A stretch of 23,119 bases of DNA from JAGMDK01 sp023128695 (GTDB lineage: Bacteria; Planctomycetota; Phycisphaerae; UBA1845; Fen-1342), in NCBI GenBank assembly GCA_030628805.1, contig DAOVQG010000032.1, forward strand, positions 1 through 23,119, written 5' to 3'. Both the position numbers and the translations under genes were made by a program. The notes under the pieces were generated by a model that was given only the letters and a program-made list of their open reading frames with translations, was not told where the DNA came from and did no database searches. This document shows, piece after piece, positions 13,722 through 21,284 of the stretch; the first letter of the stretch is position 1, and each line of letters opens with the position of its first letter.

Positions 13722-14567
13722 CTACGGCTGGTACGGCGCCCGGCGTTTCGTGGTTCGCCGTTTTCCGTCGCGGGGCTGACAGCCGGGACAGATGTGCGTG
13801 CCGCGCTGCGCGACGCGGAGGGCGACGATCGGGGTCCCACATCGCCGACACGCTTCGCCGGCGCGGCCGTAGACTTGCAGATGCTTCTGCATCCAGCCGC
13901 CGGGGTAGATCCAGTCGATCGAGGTGCCGTGCCGGCGGATCGCGAGGCGGAGGATGTATCGGATGGCCGAGTGCAATGCGCGCACCTGCTCGTTCGTGAG
14001 CCGGTGGGCCCGCAGAGCCGGATGCAGCCCAGCCCGGTAGAGGGCTTCGTCGGTGTAGATGTTGCCGAGGCCGGCGAGCACGGACTGGTCGAGCAAGAGG
14101 GGCTTGAGCTGCCGCTTCCGGGCACTCAGGAGCCGGTCCAGGACCGCTACGGTGAAGCCGCGGGCCAGTGGCTCGGGCCCCAGCGCGGCCGAGGCGGCTT
14201 CAAAATCGCGCGTGTACGTGATGCGTCCGAACTTGCGCGCGTCGCAGAACAACCAGCGGTTGCCGTCATCCAAGTCCCACGTTGCGCGGACGTGCCGTGG
14301 CTCGCTGTCGTGTTCGGCCGCCCACTCAAACCGGCCGCTCATGCGCAGGTGAATGAGCAGCGTGCCGCCGTCATCCAGGTGGAGCACGACGAACTTGCCC
14401 CGGCGGGTCAGTTCGGTGATGGTTCGCCCGACGAGCGCGCGGCGAACCGCCCGTACATTTGGCTCAACGTTCTTGGGCCAGCGGGAGGTAAAGGACACGA
14501 TCCGCCGGCCCTCCAGCCGCGGGCGGCAAGCGCGTACGATGGTTTCGACCTCGGGGAGTTCGGGCAT
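13722..14567 (-). CDS. mutM: Formamidopyrimidine-DNA glycosylase (Fpg/MutM)
   Basis: 281 aa from the ATG at 14567, giving the canonical MPELPEVET start. The longer in-frame extension to 14780 runs back through the tRNA and is rejected. After Met removal Pro is the Schiff-base nucleophile, with Glu in PELPE; Lys58 (RRGKFVVLHL) is the conserved hairpin lysine. Helix-two-turn-helix motif: LKPLLLDQSVLAGLGNIYTDEALYRAGLHP. A zinc finger of four cysteines lies at about 240, 243, 260 and 263 (CRRC..CPGC), with the RGT arginine loop between. It excises 8-oxoguanine and other oxidised purines in base-excision repair. Gene order mutM-asnB, 9-nt gap. No clear ribosome site. Confidence 0.96.
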   Translation of the reverse strand: MPELPEVETIVRACRPRLEGRRIVSFTSRWPKNVEPNVRAVRRALVGRTITELTRRGKFVVLHLDDGGTLLIHLRMSGRFEWAAEHDSEPRHVRATWDLDDGNRWLFCDARKFGRITYTRDFEAASAALGPEPLARGFTVAVLDRLLSARKRQLKPLLLDQSVLAGLGNIYTDEALYRAGLHPALRAHRLTNEQVRALHSAIRYILRLAIRRHGTSIDWIYPGGWMQKHLQVYGRAGEACRRCGTPIVALRVAQRGTHICPGCQPRDGKRRTTKRRAPYQP

Positions 14568-14688
14568 CAGGACATTGTAGCGAGACGAGACGCGCCTGGC
14601 GCTTGCCTGACGCAAACTGGACGATTCCAAAACACGCCGGTAGACTGTAGATGACGTGAGAGCCCCGCGGGCAATGTATCTATACGTG

Positions 14689-14775
14689 GGAGAGGTGCCG
14701 GAGTGGCCGATCGGGCCGGTTTCGAAAACCGGTGACAGGGTGACCTGTCCGCGGGTTCGAATCCCGCCCTCTCCG
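14689..14775 (+). tRNA. tRNA-Ser (anticodon CGA)
   Basis: Acceptor stem GGAGAGG (14689-14695) pairs with CCTCTCC (14768-14774), with discriminator G at 14775. The anticodon stem CCGGT/ACCGG holds the loop TTCGAAA with anticodon CGA at 14723-14725 (reads UCG). A long class II variable arm (GACAGG/CCTGTC) and the T arm GCGGGTTCGAATCCCGC are clear. 87 nt, CCA not encoded. It lies divergently upstream of mutM. Confidence 0.96.
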
Positions 14776-14816
14776 TTCATAGTGCCAAAGAAACAGCCGC
14801 TCTGGAACTGTGGCGG

Positions 14817-14957
14817 TCAGGGGAGCGTTGTATTCAGATAATCGTAGGTTGCTTGCGAAAACACCTCCAGAACGGGGATCGAGACCACTCCCGCGATGAT
14901 GCCGTTCGTGAAGTTCGTCAGCGCCGACACGATAATTACAATGAGCAGCAAAATCAT
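14817..14957 (-). CDS. 46-aa hydrophobic membrane peptide
   Basis: ATG at 14957 with GGGAG about 8 nt upstream, TGA at 14817-14819. The product starts MILLLIVIIVSALTNFTNG and continues IIAGVVSIPVLEVFSQATYD to a short polar end. The hydrophobic N-terminal half could be a membrane span. The good ribosome site and clean start support a real gene. No family recognised; an unannotated peptide like that at 10075. Confidence 0.6.
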   Translation of the reverse strand: MILLLIVIIVSALTNFTNGIIAGVVSIPVLEVFSQATYDYLNTTLP

Positions 14958-14987
14958 GAATTTCTACTCCCTTAAAGAGTCTTATAC

Positions 14988-15048
14988 TACGTCCGGGACA
15001 GAGCCCGGACGCTACATTTTCCGGCCGATGACGACTTTTGCGGCGGAC
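14988..15048. repeat. GTCCGG..CCGGAC hairpin repeat with GACTTTTGCGGCGGAC tag
   Basis: A hairpin unit (CGTCCGGG/CCCGGACG stem) at 14988-15015 is followed by GACTTTTGCGGCGGAC at 15033-15048. The same tag follows the hairpin at 20088 (tag at 20118-20133), so hairpin plus tag is a recurring composite. It lies just beyond the stop of the beta-helix gene. Confidence 0.75.
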
Positions 15049-15050
15049 CG

Positions 15051-17855
15051 TTAACGCCGCGGGCGGGTTCTCCGCCTGCTCGCCGTCATACCAATCAAAC
15101 TCACGACCATCAGTGAAATCGCCGTCAAGGGGCACAGCGGCACGCCCCAGAAGAACGACACCATCGTCTGAAGTTCCTCCCGATTGACTTCGGGCTCAGT
15201 TTCCTCCGGTTCCGGTTCCGGTTCTGGTTCCGGCTTGGGGGCCTCTTCCGGAGCGATCACGATCACGTCGAACGTGCAGGTGGCCGTGTTGCCGACAATG
15301 TCGGTCGCGCGGAGCGTGACGGTCGTTGTTCCAATCTCGAACAGCGTTCCGGAGGGCGGTTCCGCAACGACCGTGATGGTGCCGTTGCCGTTCACGTTGG
15401 CGCTCGTGCCGGCGGCGATGTCACAATCATCGGGGATCTGGTTCCCGTTGCAATTCGCCCGCCCGCCCGAGGAGATGTCCCAAGCATCCGGAATGCCGTT
15501 GCCGTTGCAATCCGGCTCGCACTCATCGGGGATCTGGTTATTGTTGCAGTCCGTGCTGGTGCCCATGCCGATGTCGCACAGGTCGCCGACCCCGTTGGTG
15601 TTGCAGTCGGGGCCGGAGTCGCTGTAGACGGCGGTGACGGCGTAATCGGCGTCGATGAACACGACGAGGTCGCGCAGGCTGGCCGTCTGTGCCACGCCGT
15701 CCACCTCCCAGTGCTGGAACGTGGAGACGCACGAGGTTTGGGGCGCCGTGAGCGTGACGGTCAGCCCCTCATAGTATGTGCGCTGGAAGGCCGGGGGAGC
15801 GGTGCCGTCCAACTGCCATCCGATCCAGGCCTCGCCGGTCGGCGCCGGGTCCGGGGCCGTCAGCGTCACAACCGTATCGAGGTCGTAATAGCGGGTGAAT
15901 TCCGTGTTGCCGTCGCTGTCGCCGTTGGCATCGGCCGGGGTCACCGTGATCGGGACGGCGGGGACGTTGGCCGAGACCGTCAGCGGCGCCAGATACTCGG
16001 CCCGCGCGCTGTGCGGCCCGTTCATCAGCACGAGCAGGTCGGCCTGCCCAGCCGGCTGGGGGGCCCCGTCGAGCACCCAGCGGCGGAACGCGCCCGCCGA
16101 ACTCATCCCCGGCGCCGTCAGCGTGACAACCGTCGCCGGCGTGCTCGCCAAGTACGAACGGAAGAACGGCGTGTTGCCCGGCGGTGGAAGTGAATTCACA
16201 TCGAGCGGCGTGTAGTCGATCGCCACGCCCGATGCCGGCGTGGACGTGACCCACAGCACATACGCGTCCGCGACAAAGGACGTCTCGTCGGCCCCCATGT
16301 CGATCCGCGCGCCCGCGACCCGCTCGTCACCGTCCACGTCACGCTCCGCGGGCAATACCAGCGCGAGCGGACTGCCGGCATCGATGCAGGGCGAACCCGA
16401 TTGCAGGTTGTAGACCCCGGCGCCCGGATCGGCGAAGCTCGGATCGACGGAAATGTTCCCCTCGCCGGCATACCCTTCACCAATATCGCTGTACGTGATA
16501 GTCAAGGTGCCGTAATGGAGGTAAACGTCGTCGACGTTGCCATAGATGATGGAGTTGCTGATCTTGGTGGTCCCGGTGTAGCACCGCACACCATAGCTGC
16601 CGTTGTTGGCAATCGTGCAGTAGTTGATCGTGGTCAGGCTGCCCGACGTGAAGATCCCGCCTGAATCACTGGCCTGGTTGTCGGCGACCACGTTGCTACG
16701 CAGCACGGCCCGGCAACTGCTCTCGAGATAAATGCCGCCGCCGTTGCCACCGGCGGTGTTCGACAGAAAGCGGTTGCCTTCCAGCGTGGGGTTGTACGGG
16801 GTCTGACCTGAAATGTTCTGGGCATAGAAACCGCCGCCGCTGCCGAACGCTCGATTGTTCCGGATCAGGTTTCGGTACAGGATGGGCGAGCCGAACTGGA
16901 GGTGGATAGCGCCGCCGTTCGAGATGGCCAGGTTGTCGCGGATGTCGCAGAACTCGATCGTCGGGCTGGTCTGGGTGTTGATGTTGGTCCAGCAGTAGAA
17001 TCCGCCGCCGTAGTTCGTCCTTCCGTTCGTGATGGTCAGGCCGCTGATCACGGTGTCCACGGATTCGCCGGTCGAACAGGTGACCACCGACCCGCCCGCG
17101 TCACCATCCACGATGGTGGCGGAGACCACGTCCGGGTCCTCGGGCACCAGGCTCTGCACGGTGATCGCCTTGCCGAGCAGGCTGATCCGCTCGTGGTAAT
17201 CACCCGTGCGAACGACGATCACGTTGCCGGCCGCGGCTGCGTCGATCGCCGCCTGGATCGTGGTGAAGTCTCCGCTGCCGTCCTGGGCTACCAGGATGGT
17301 TCCGCCGGCGACGAAATACGCCACGGCGGTGTGCGGCTGATCCATCGTCACCTGGAGCGTCCGCTCGTGCAGGGGTTGGGGGAGCCCGTCGAGCGTCCAT
17401 CGCACGAAGAAGGTCTCGTCGTAGACCTGGACCGTGAGACTGATGATCGATCCGTCGGGGTACAATTGGCTGAAGGGCGTGTTGACGTTGACGGCCCCCC
17501 CGCCGTCATTGACGCTGATCAGTCGATTGGTCTCGGGGTCGGCGGCGACGTCGAGCGTGTAGCCGGCCCCGAGGTTGACCTCGTCGGCCCCGATCCGGCG
17601 GATGAGAACCGTGTCACAAACCCCGCCATATCCACGACATAGACGCGTTCGGAGGGCCCCGTCGCGACGCCCCGCGGCTTCAAAAGCTCGGCGGCGAACG
17701 GAGCAGGTTGTGCCGAGGCTGCTTCCGTCGGCTGGTCGCAACCCGCACTCAAGCATGACAGGGCCAATAGCCCCACACTCACCACGAGCCCCGAAAAACG
17801 TTGTGGTAGACAACCCACGCGTTCCCCTAGAAGCAGTCTGACAATGAATTATCAC
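15051..17855 (-). CDS. Beta-helix surface protein with repeat domains and C-terminal anchor, 5' end disrupted
   Basis: The open frame is 934 codons from a GTG at 17855, but only about residues 85-934 (below ~17603) read as real protein. The first part is overlapped by a better reading frame encoding a lipoprotein signal. In order: tail of an earlier module (IGADEVNLGAGY), an InlB-B-like repeat (about 95-182, FVRWTLDG, VTMDQPHTAVAYF), a parallel beta-helix (about 187-515, from VAQDGSGDFTTIQAAIDAA to RIDMGADE), then two more InlB-B-like repeats. Next come DCNTNG/CNNNQIPDEC calcium repeats, half of a HYR-like domain (FEIGTTTVTLRATDIVGNTA), a Pro-Glu linker, and LCPLTAISLMVVSLIGMTA with an RRRTRPRR tail. 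Likely exported and membrane-anchored; beta-helix domains are common in polysaccharide-binding or -cleaving proteins, but no catalytic site is recognised. Confidence 0.75.
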   Translation of the reverse strand: MIIHCQTASRGTRGLSTTTFFGARGECGAIGPVMLECGLRPADGSSLGTTCSVRRRAFEAAGRRDGALRTRLCRGYGGVCDTVLIRRIGADEVNLGAGYTLDVAADPETNRLISVNDGGGAVNVNTPFSQLYPDGSIISLTVQVYDETFFVRWTLDGLPQPLHERTLQVTMDQPHTAVAYFVAGGTILVAQDGSGDFTTIQAAIDAAAAGNVIVVRTGDYHERISLLGKAITVQSLVPEDPDVVSATIVDGDAGGSVVTCSTGESVDTVISGLTITNGRTNYGGGFYCWTNINTQTSPTIEFCDIRDNLAISNGGAIHLQFGSPILYRNLIRNNRAFGSGGGFYAQNISGQTPYNPTLEGNRFLSNTAGGNGGGIYLESSCRAVLRSNVVADNQASDSGGIFTSGSLTTINYCTIANNGSYGVRCYTGTTKISNSIIYGNVDDVYLHYGTLTITYSDIGEGYAGEGNISVDPSFADPGAGVYNLQSGSPCIDAGSPLALVLPAERDVDGDERVAGARIDMGADETSFVADAYVLWVTSTPASGVAIDYTPLDVNSLPPPGNTPFFRSYLASTPATVVTLTAPGMSSAGAFRRWVLDGAPQPAGQADLLVLMNGPHSARAEYLAPLTVSANVPAVPITVTPADANGDSDGNTEFTRYYDLDTVVTLTAPDPAPTGEAWIGWQLDGTAPPAFQRTYYEGLTVTLTAPQTSCVSTFQHWEVDGVAQTASLRDLVVFIDADYAVTAVYSDSGPDCNTNGVGDLCDIGMGTSTDCNNNQIPDECEPDCNGNGIPDAWDISSGGRANCNGNQIPDDCDIAAGTSANVNGNGTITVVAEPPSGTLFEIGTTTVTLRATDIVGNTATCTFDVIVIAPEEAPKPEPEPEPEPEETEPEVNREELQTMVSFFWGVPLCPLTAISLMVVSLIGMTASRRRTRPRR
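17519..17818 (-). pseudogene. 5' fragment of a lipoprotein with NHL-repeat-like start, fused out of frame to the beta-helix gene
   Basis: GTG at 17818, with AGGGG a few nt upstream, starts a lipoprotein signal with lipobox LSAGC (Cys27). It is followed by FAAELLKPRGVATGPSERVY and VVDMAGFV, the usual opening of NHL-type beta-propeller lipoproteins. After about 70 codons the frame turns into SGPTRSTSG nonsense, while the neighbouring frame takes up the beta-helix protein at IGADEV. The real NHL gene should be several times longer, so this looks like a deletion or fusion junction near 17600. A sequencing indel alone would not supply the missing NHL repeats. Confidence 0.55.
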
Positions 17856-17956
17856 TTCGGATGCGACGTTCTATCCCGCTGATTGCTATATCGGTCAGGA
17901 CGGGACATTTGCTCAGTAGGCTGAAGTTCCCTATCGTGTGGCACCTGTGTCACAAT

Positions 17957-18099
17957 GTAGCGGCCGGGCTCCGTCCCGGCCGTAGGGTGATAAAGTGATA
18001 AGGTGATAAAGTGATAAGGTGTGGCGGTCGCAAGGTGGTCTGGGTTGGCTAAAACGCTCCGGGTACCGCGCCCTTATCACTTTATCACCTTATCACCTT
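17957..18099. repeat. GTAGCG hairpin copy and facing GTGATAAAGTGATAAGG repeats
   Basis: 17957-17985 is a GTAGCGGCCGGG..CCCGGCCGTAG hairpin unit. It is followed by tandem GTGATAAAGTGATAAG units (17986-18022) and an inverted copy (CTTATCACTTTATCACC, 18072-18099) about 50 bp away. Together they make a large potential hairpin in the divergent gap between the beta-helix gene and the permease gene. No gene in this stretch. Confidence 0.75.
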
Positions 18100-18115
18100 G
18101 AATGTACCGGCCGGC

Positions 18116-18216
18116 CCACAGGCTGGAAGCCTGTGCCACAATGTAGGCTGGAAGCCTGTGCCACAATGTAGGCTGGAAGCCTGTGCCACAATGTAGGCTG
18201 GAAGCCTGTGCCACAC
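18116..18216. repeat. Four-unit 25-bp array, GGCTGGAAGCCTGTGCCACA family, reverse orientation
   Basis: AGGCTGGAAGCCTGTGCCAC units start at 18120, 18145, 18170 and 18195, a 25-bp period. They are the reverse complement of the family at 4213 and 8531 but have a shorter spacer (AATGT instead of the longer linker). The array ends 45 bp before the permease start. Confidence 0.85.
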
Positions 18217-18261
18217 GTTTTTTAGGCAGTCTTGGAATTCTAATCGTATTGCTTCCTGCGG

Positions 18262-19848
18262 ATGCGCTCGAATCGCGTTTCAATTCGTGACCTGCTGGGA
18301 ACCAGCGCGATCGGCGTGCACGTTCTCGTCATGCTGGCAATCGTCGCCGTACCCGGTTACGCGATCGTGGACGCGGTCCGGGCACTTCTTGATGCGACCA
18401 CTCCAGAACCGTTTACAGCGCTGATCGATGTCCACCGCTGGCTCGTGCTCTTGGGTAACACAGTGGTTGTCTGCGGCGTCGCCACGGCCACGGCGACGTT
18501 GGTCGGCAGTGTGCTGGGGTTTCTGGTCGCCCGGACCGACCTGCCGGGGCGATCACTCATCGCCGGCGCTGCGATCTTCGGGGTTTGCATTCCCGTCTAC
18601 GTCAGCATGGTCTTCATCTTCTCCGTGATTCCCTTGTGGCGATATGCGAACTCGGCGTTGTTCTGCGGGCTGCTGCATGGTCTGATCTGCACGCCGTTGG
18701 CAGTCGTCGTTCTGGCGGCGGCGTTTCGATCCGCCGATCAAGAGCTGGAAGATCAAGCCCGTCTGGACGCCGGCGAATGGTCGGTTCTGCTGCGCGTGAC
18801 GATTCCGCAGGCCGGCTGGGGAATCGCCACGGTGGCGATGATCGTGGTTCTGATCGTCGGCACGGACTTCACGATCGCGGATATCCTCTTGGTACGCACG
18901 TTCGCCGAGGAGGTGTACACGCAGTACGCCCTGCACCACTCGGCGGCCGGTCCGGTGCTCGCGGCCGTGCCTGTTCTTGTTGCTCTGGCGGTGATGCTCG
19001 TGGCGATTCAGGCCCGGTACCGCTTGCTGGGCGAGCACTCGCCTTGGCGTCTTGGGGCGCGGCCGCGGACGATCTCACTCGGATTGGGGCGGTGGGCCGT
19101 CACGGGTCTGTGCCTCGTTGCCGGGTTGGCGTTGTTGGGGCCGCCGACGGTCTCGCTGCTGCGGCGGATTGGCTCCGTGCAGGAATTCGCCGCCGCCGCC
19201 GCCGATCTGCAACAGGAGTTGCTCGTATCCGCGCTCGGGGCGCTGGCGGCGGCGACAATCGTGGTTCTCTTCGCCGTGGGCTTGGCGTGGGGGGCGCTGC
19301 GCACCCGCCGGCTGCGCTGGGTCATCGGCGGGGCCGTCGTTCTTCTGTTAGCCCTGCCGGCTCCGGTGGCCGGCATCAGCTTGATCGGCTTGCTCAACCA
19401 TCCCGGCTGGACCGGCTGGGTCTACGACTCGCCCGGGGGCATCGTGCTCGGCTACGTTGTCCGTTTTCTGCCGTTCGGGATTCTGCTGCTGCTGCCCGGC
19501 GTCCAACGTGTGCCGGTCGAGAACGAGTTGGCGGCCCGCGTCGACGGCTGCGACTGGCTCGCTTTGCAACGACACGTGTATTGGCCCGCTCTCGCCGCCG
19601 ATGCCCTGGTCGTGTGGCTGCTGCTGGCGATTCTGTGCTTCGGCGAGGTGGGTTGCACGGTGATGCTGGCGCCGCCGGGCTGGGCCACGGCCTCCGTCCG
19701 GGCCTTCACGCTGATCCACTTCGGCGTCTATCGGGACTTGGCGGTGCTCGCAATCGCCGCGGCGGGATACATCCTGATCCCCTGGCTGGCGCTGGCGGCG
19801 TTGTTGCGACGCAGAATTGGGCGGGGTAATTCGGCAGCACGGGGCTGA
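18262..19848 (+). CDS. Fused ABC-transporter permease, iron/thiamine-type (FbpB/ThiP-like)
   Basis: 528 aa, two permease halves in one chain with about 12 hydrophobic helices. The first half has a good EAA loop for ATPase docking at about 161-182 (ELEDQARLDAGEW ending TIP). The second half has a degenerate one at about 420-442 (ENELAARVDGCDW, HVYWP). Duplicated permeases with this layout are usual in ferric-iron, thiamine and related importers, so the substrate is not certain. No substrate-binding protein or ATPase gene adjoins it, and no strong ribosome site precedes the ATG at 18262. It lies between two repeat-rich gaps, which suggests either an orphan gene with partners elsewhere or a remnant of a broken operon. 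Confidence 0.85.
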   Translation: MRSNRVSIRDLLGTSAIGVHVLVMLAIVAVPGYAIVDAVRALLDATTPEPFTALIDVHRWLVLLGNTVVVCGVATATATLVGSVLGFLVARTDLPGRSLIAGAAIFGVCIPVYVSMVFIFSVIPLWRYANSALFCGLLHGLICTPLAVVVLAAAFRSADQELEDQARLDAGEWSVLLRVTIPQAGWGIATVAMIVVLIVGTDFTIADILLVRTFAEEVYTQYALHHSAAGPVLAAVPVLVALAVMLVAIQARYRLLGEHSPWRLGARPRTISLGLGRWAVTGLCLVAGLALLGPPTVSLLRRIGSVQEFAAAAADLQQELLVSALGALAAATIVVLFAVGLAWGALRTRRLRWVIGGAVVLLLALPAPVAGISLIGLLNHPGWTGWVYDSPGGIVLGYVVRFLPFGILLLLPGVQRVPVENELAARVDGCDWLALQRHVYWPALAADALVVWLLLAILCFGEVGCTVMLAPPGWATASVRAFTLIHFGVYRDLAVLAIAAAGYILIPWLALAALLRRRIGRGNSAARG

Positions 19849-19886
19849 GCAATGTGAATCCGAGCCCGAAGCACGAGCGAGGGTTT

Positions 19887-20133
19887 GTAGCGGCCGGCCC
19901 CCGTGCCGGCCGTACGTCCGGGACAGAGCCCGGACGCTATCCATGAAAGGCGTCTTTCTGTGCAAGTCTGGACCTCGGGCAGGAAAAACCGGATGTCGAT
20001 CAGATGCAGCCCGTACACAAAAGTCCCCGGCGCCCACAGACTGTAGCGGTCGACCCCCGTGCCGGTCGTAGAACGCCGCTTTCATCCTACGTCCGGCACG
20101 GGGGCCGGACGCTACGTGACTTTTGCGGCGGAC
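19887..20133. repeat. Cluster of four hairpin repeats (GTAGCG..CGTA family) with GACTTTTGCGGCGGAC tag
   Basis: Units lie at 19887-19915 (+), 19913-19940 (-, sharing its first bases with the previous unit), 20043-20071 (+) and 20088-20115 (-), then the tag at 20118-20133. The gap 19849-20414 has no supported gene. A stop-free piece on the minus strand between the hairpins (about 19945-20040, reading YGLHLIDIRFFLPEVQTC) may be a decayed coding fragment but cannot be assigned. Confidence 0.8.
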
Positions 20134-20414
20134 TGCAAAGGAGGAAAGGAGCAAGAGGTGCCAAGGACCGCTGTGTGCCAACCGCCACGCGCGCGGCCGC
20201 GGGGAGGGTTGAACGGTCCTTGACCTCTCACACCTTTCCACGAGTCCCTCGCTCGGCCCAACCCTGAGGCTGGTTTCAGGCCGCTGAGGCTTGTGGTCCA
20301 CTACGAGCCGGTCGACGAGCGCCGCGGACGCTGAGAGCCGCTGATAGTGAGAACGCCGCGGACGCCGCGTCGGCCATACCAGGGCACGCCTTATACACCG
20401 GCCGCGGCGTTTTG

Positions 20415-21065
20415 TTACTCCGGGCATTCAAAACGTTTGTGGATCAGCACGATGTCATCGGCAAAGCCCGCGGGCGTGGAAGGATCGTCCTCGGGGGTCA
20501 CGAACGCGGCTTTCAGTTGATCGTTGTCCAGCGTCGCGCGCAGCTCATATTGCGGCAGCCGAGAGTATTTGTCCGTCGCGTCCGTCAGCTCACCGGTCTC
20601 CGGATCGTTCGCCCTGATCTCGGTCACCTCGAACAGGATGCGACCGTCGTCGTTGATGGATACATGGCCTGACTGGATGATGACAAATGTCAGCGCGCCG
20701 ACGAGGTCCTGCGAGCAGAATCTGGTTAGTTTCCCCGTCTCCGGTTCAAAGTGCAGAATTTGATAGACATCGAGCGAACGATTGGGAAGCGTCGTTGGGA
20801 TGCGCATCAGGTCCCCCCAACAGCCGGCCAGCTCGCCCAGGTCATCGAGCGCGATCCCGGTCGGCGAGGCTCGCATGGCTTCGGTGAGTGAAGCCTCGTC
20901 AATCTCTTGCGCGAAATCGTCGGCGTGCTCGACGACATACGCCAACTCGGCCGGCAATTCGCTCGGACCCACGAGAAACGGAACCATCCCGCAGCCGGCC
21001 GCGAAGACGGTCGCCGCAAGCAGCAGAGAAAAGTACGGAATCCGATTTCGATAGACGTGTGACAT
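20415..21065 (-). CDS. Lipoprotein of unknown function, paralogue of the next upstream gene
   Basis: 216 aa. The ATG at 21065 has GGGAG about 8 nt upstream. The lipoprotein signal ends FAAGC with Cys25. The mature part opens PSELPAELAYVVEH and includes DDLGELAGCWGDL, TTLPNRSLDVYQIL, FVIIQSGHVS, EVTEI, NDPETGELTDA and the terminal HKRFECPE. It aligns along its full length with the product of 21285-21917, sharing GCWG, TLPxRxxDxYQ, VIxQSG, DPxTGEL and KRFECPE. No known domain is recognised; a beta-rich periplasmic or outer-surface lipoprotein is likely. A strong hairpin (21100-21140) lies in the leader. Confidence 0.85.
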   Translation of the reverse strand: MSHVYRNRIPYFSLLLAATVFAAGCGMVPFLVGPSELPAELAYVVEHADDFAQEIDEASLTEAMRASPTGIALDDLGELAGCWGDLMRIPTTLPNRSLDVYQILHFEPETGKLTRFCSQDLVGALTFVIIQSGHVSINDDGRILFEVTEIRANDPETGELTDATDKYSRLPQYELRATLDNDQLKAAFVTPEDDPSTPAGFADDIVLIHKRFECPE

Positions 21066-21099
21066 TCTTTGTCTCCCTTCTTATTCTGGTGACGACAGG

Positions 21100-21140
21100 G
21101 TGCTGCGAACGGGACGGAGAGCCGTCCTAGTTCGCAGCAC
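21100..21140 (-). promoter_or_regulatory. Strong leader hairpin upstream of the 20415 lipoprotein gene
   Basis: GTGCTGCGAAC (21100-21110) pairs with GTTCGCAGCAC (21130-21140), and inside it GGACGG (21112-21117) pairs with CCGTCC (21122-21127) around AGAG. It lies about 35 nt before the start codon and lacks a T-tract, so it is more a leader or processing element than an intrinsic terminator. Confidence 0.6.
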
Positions 21141-21284
21141 CACAAGAACCGAGGTCAACGTCAATCAAGCATGTTGTCCAGGCTCTCGCAGGTTCCAACT
21201 ATTACCAAGCGACTCCCGGAGAAGCAACCTGAAAGCTCTAGGTCGCAGCTTGGCCTTCTCCTTGCCGCCTTCTCCCTACCTGAT

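Noticed and set aside
13173..14654. 493-codon plus-strand open frame opposite asnB and mutM
   Set aside because: The minus-strand products have complete family motifs. This frame runs across two genes and has no recognisable content.
14568..14780. N-terminal extension of mutM back to 14780
   Set aside because: It would translate through the tRNA-Ser gene. Fpg requires MPELPE at its N-terminus, found at 14567.
18585..19829. 414-codon plus-strand open frame within the permease gene
   Set aside because: It is an alternate frame, very Arg/Gly-rich with no membrane pattern. The overlapping 18262 frame has the permease helices and EAA loop.
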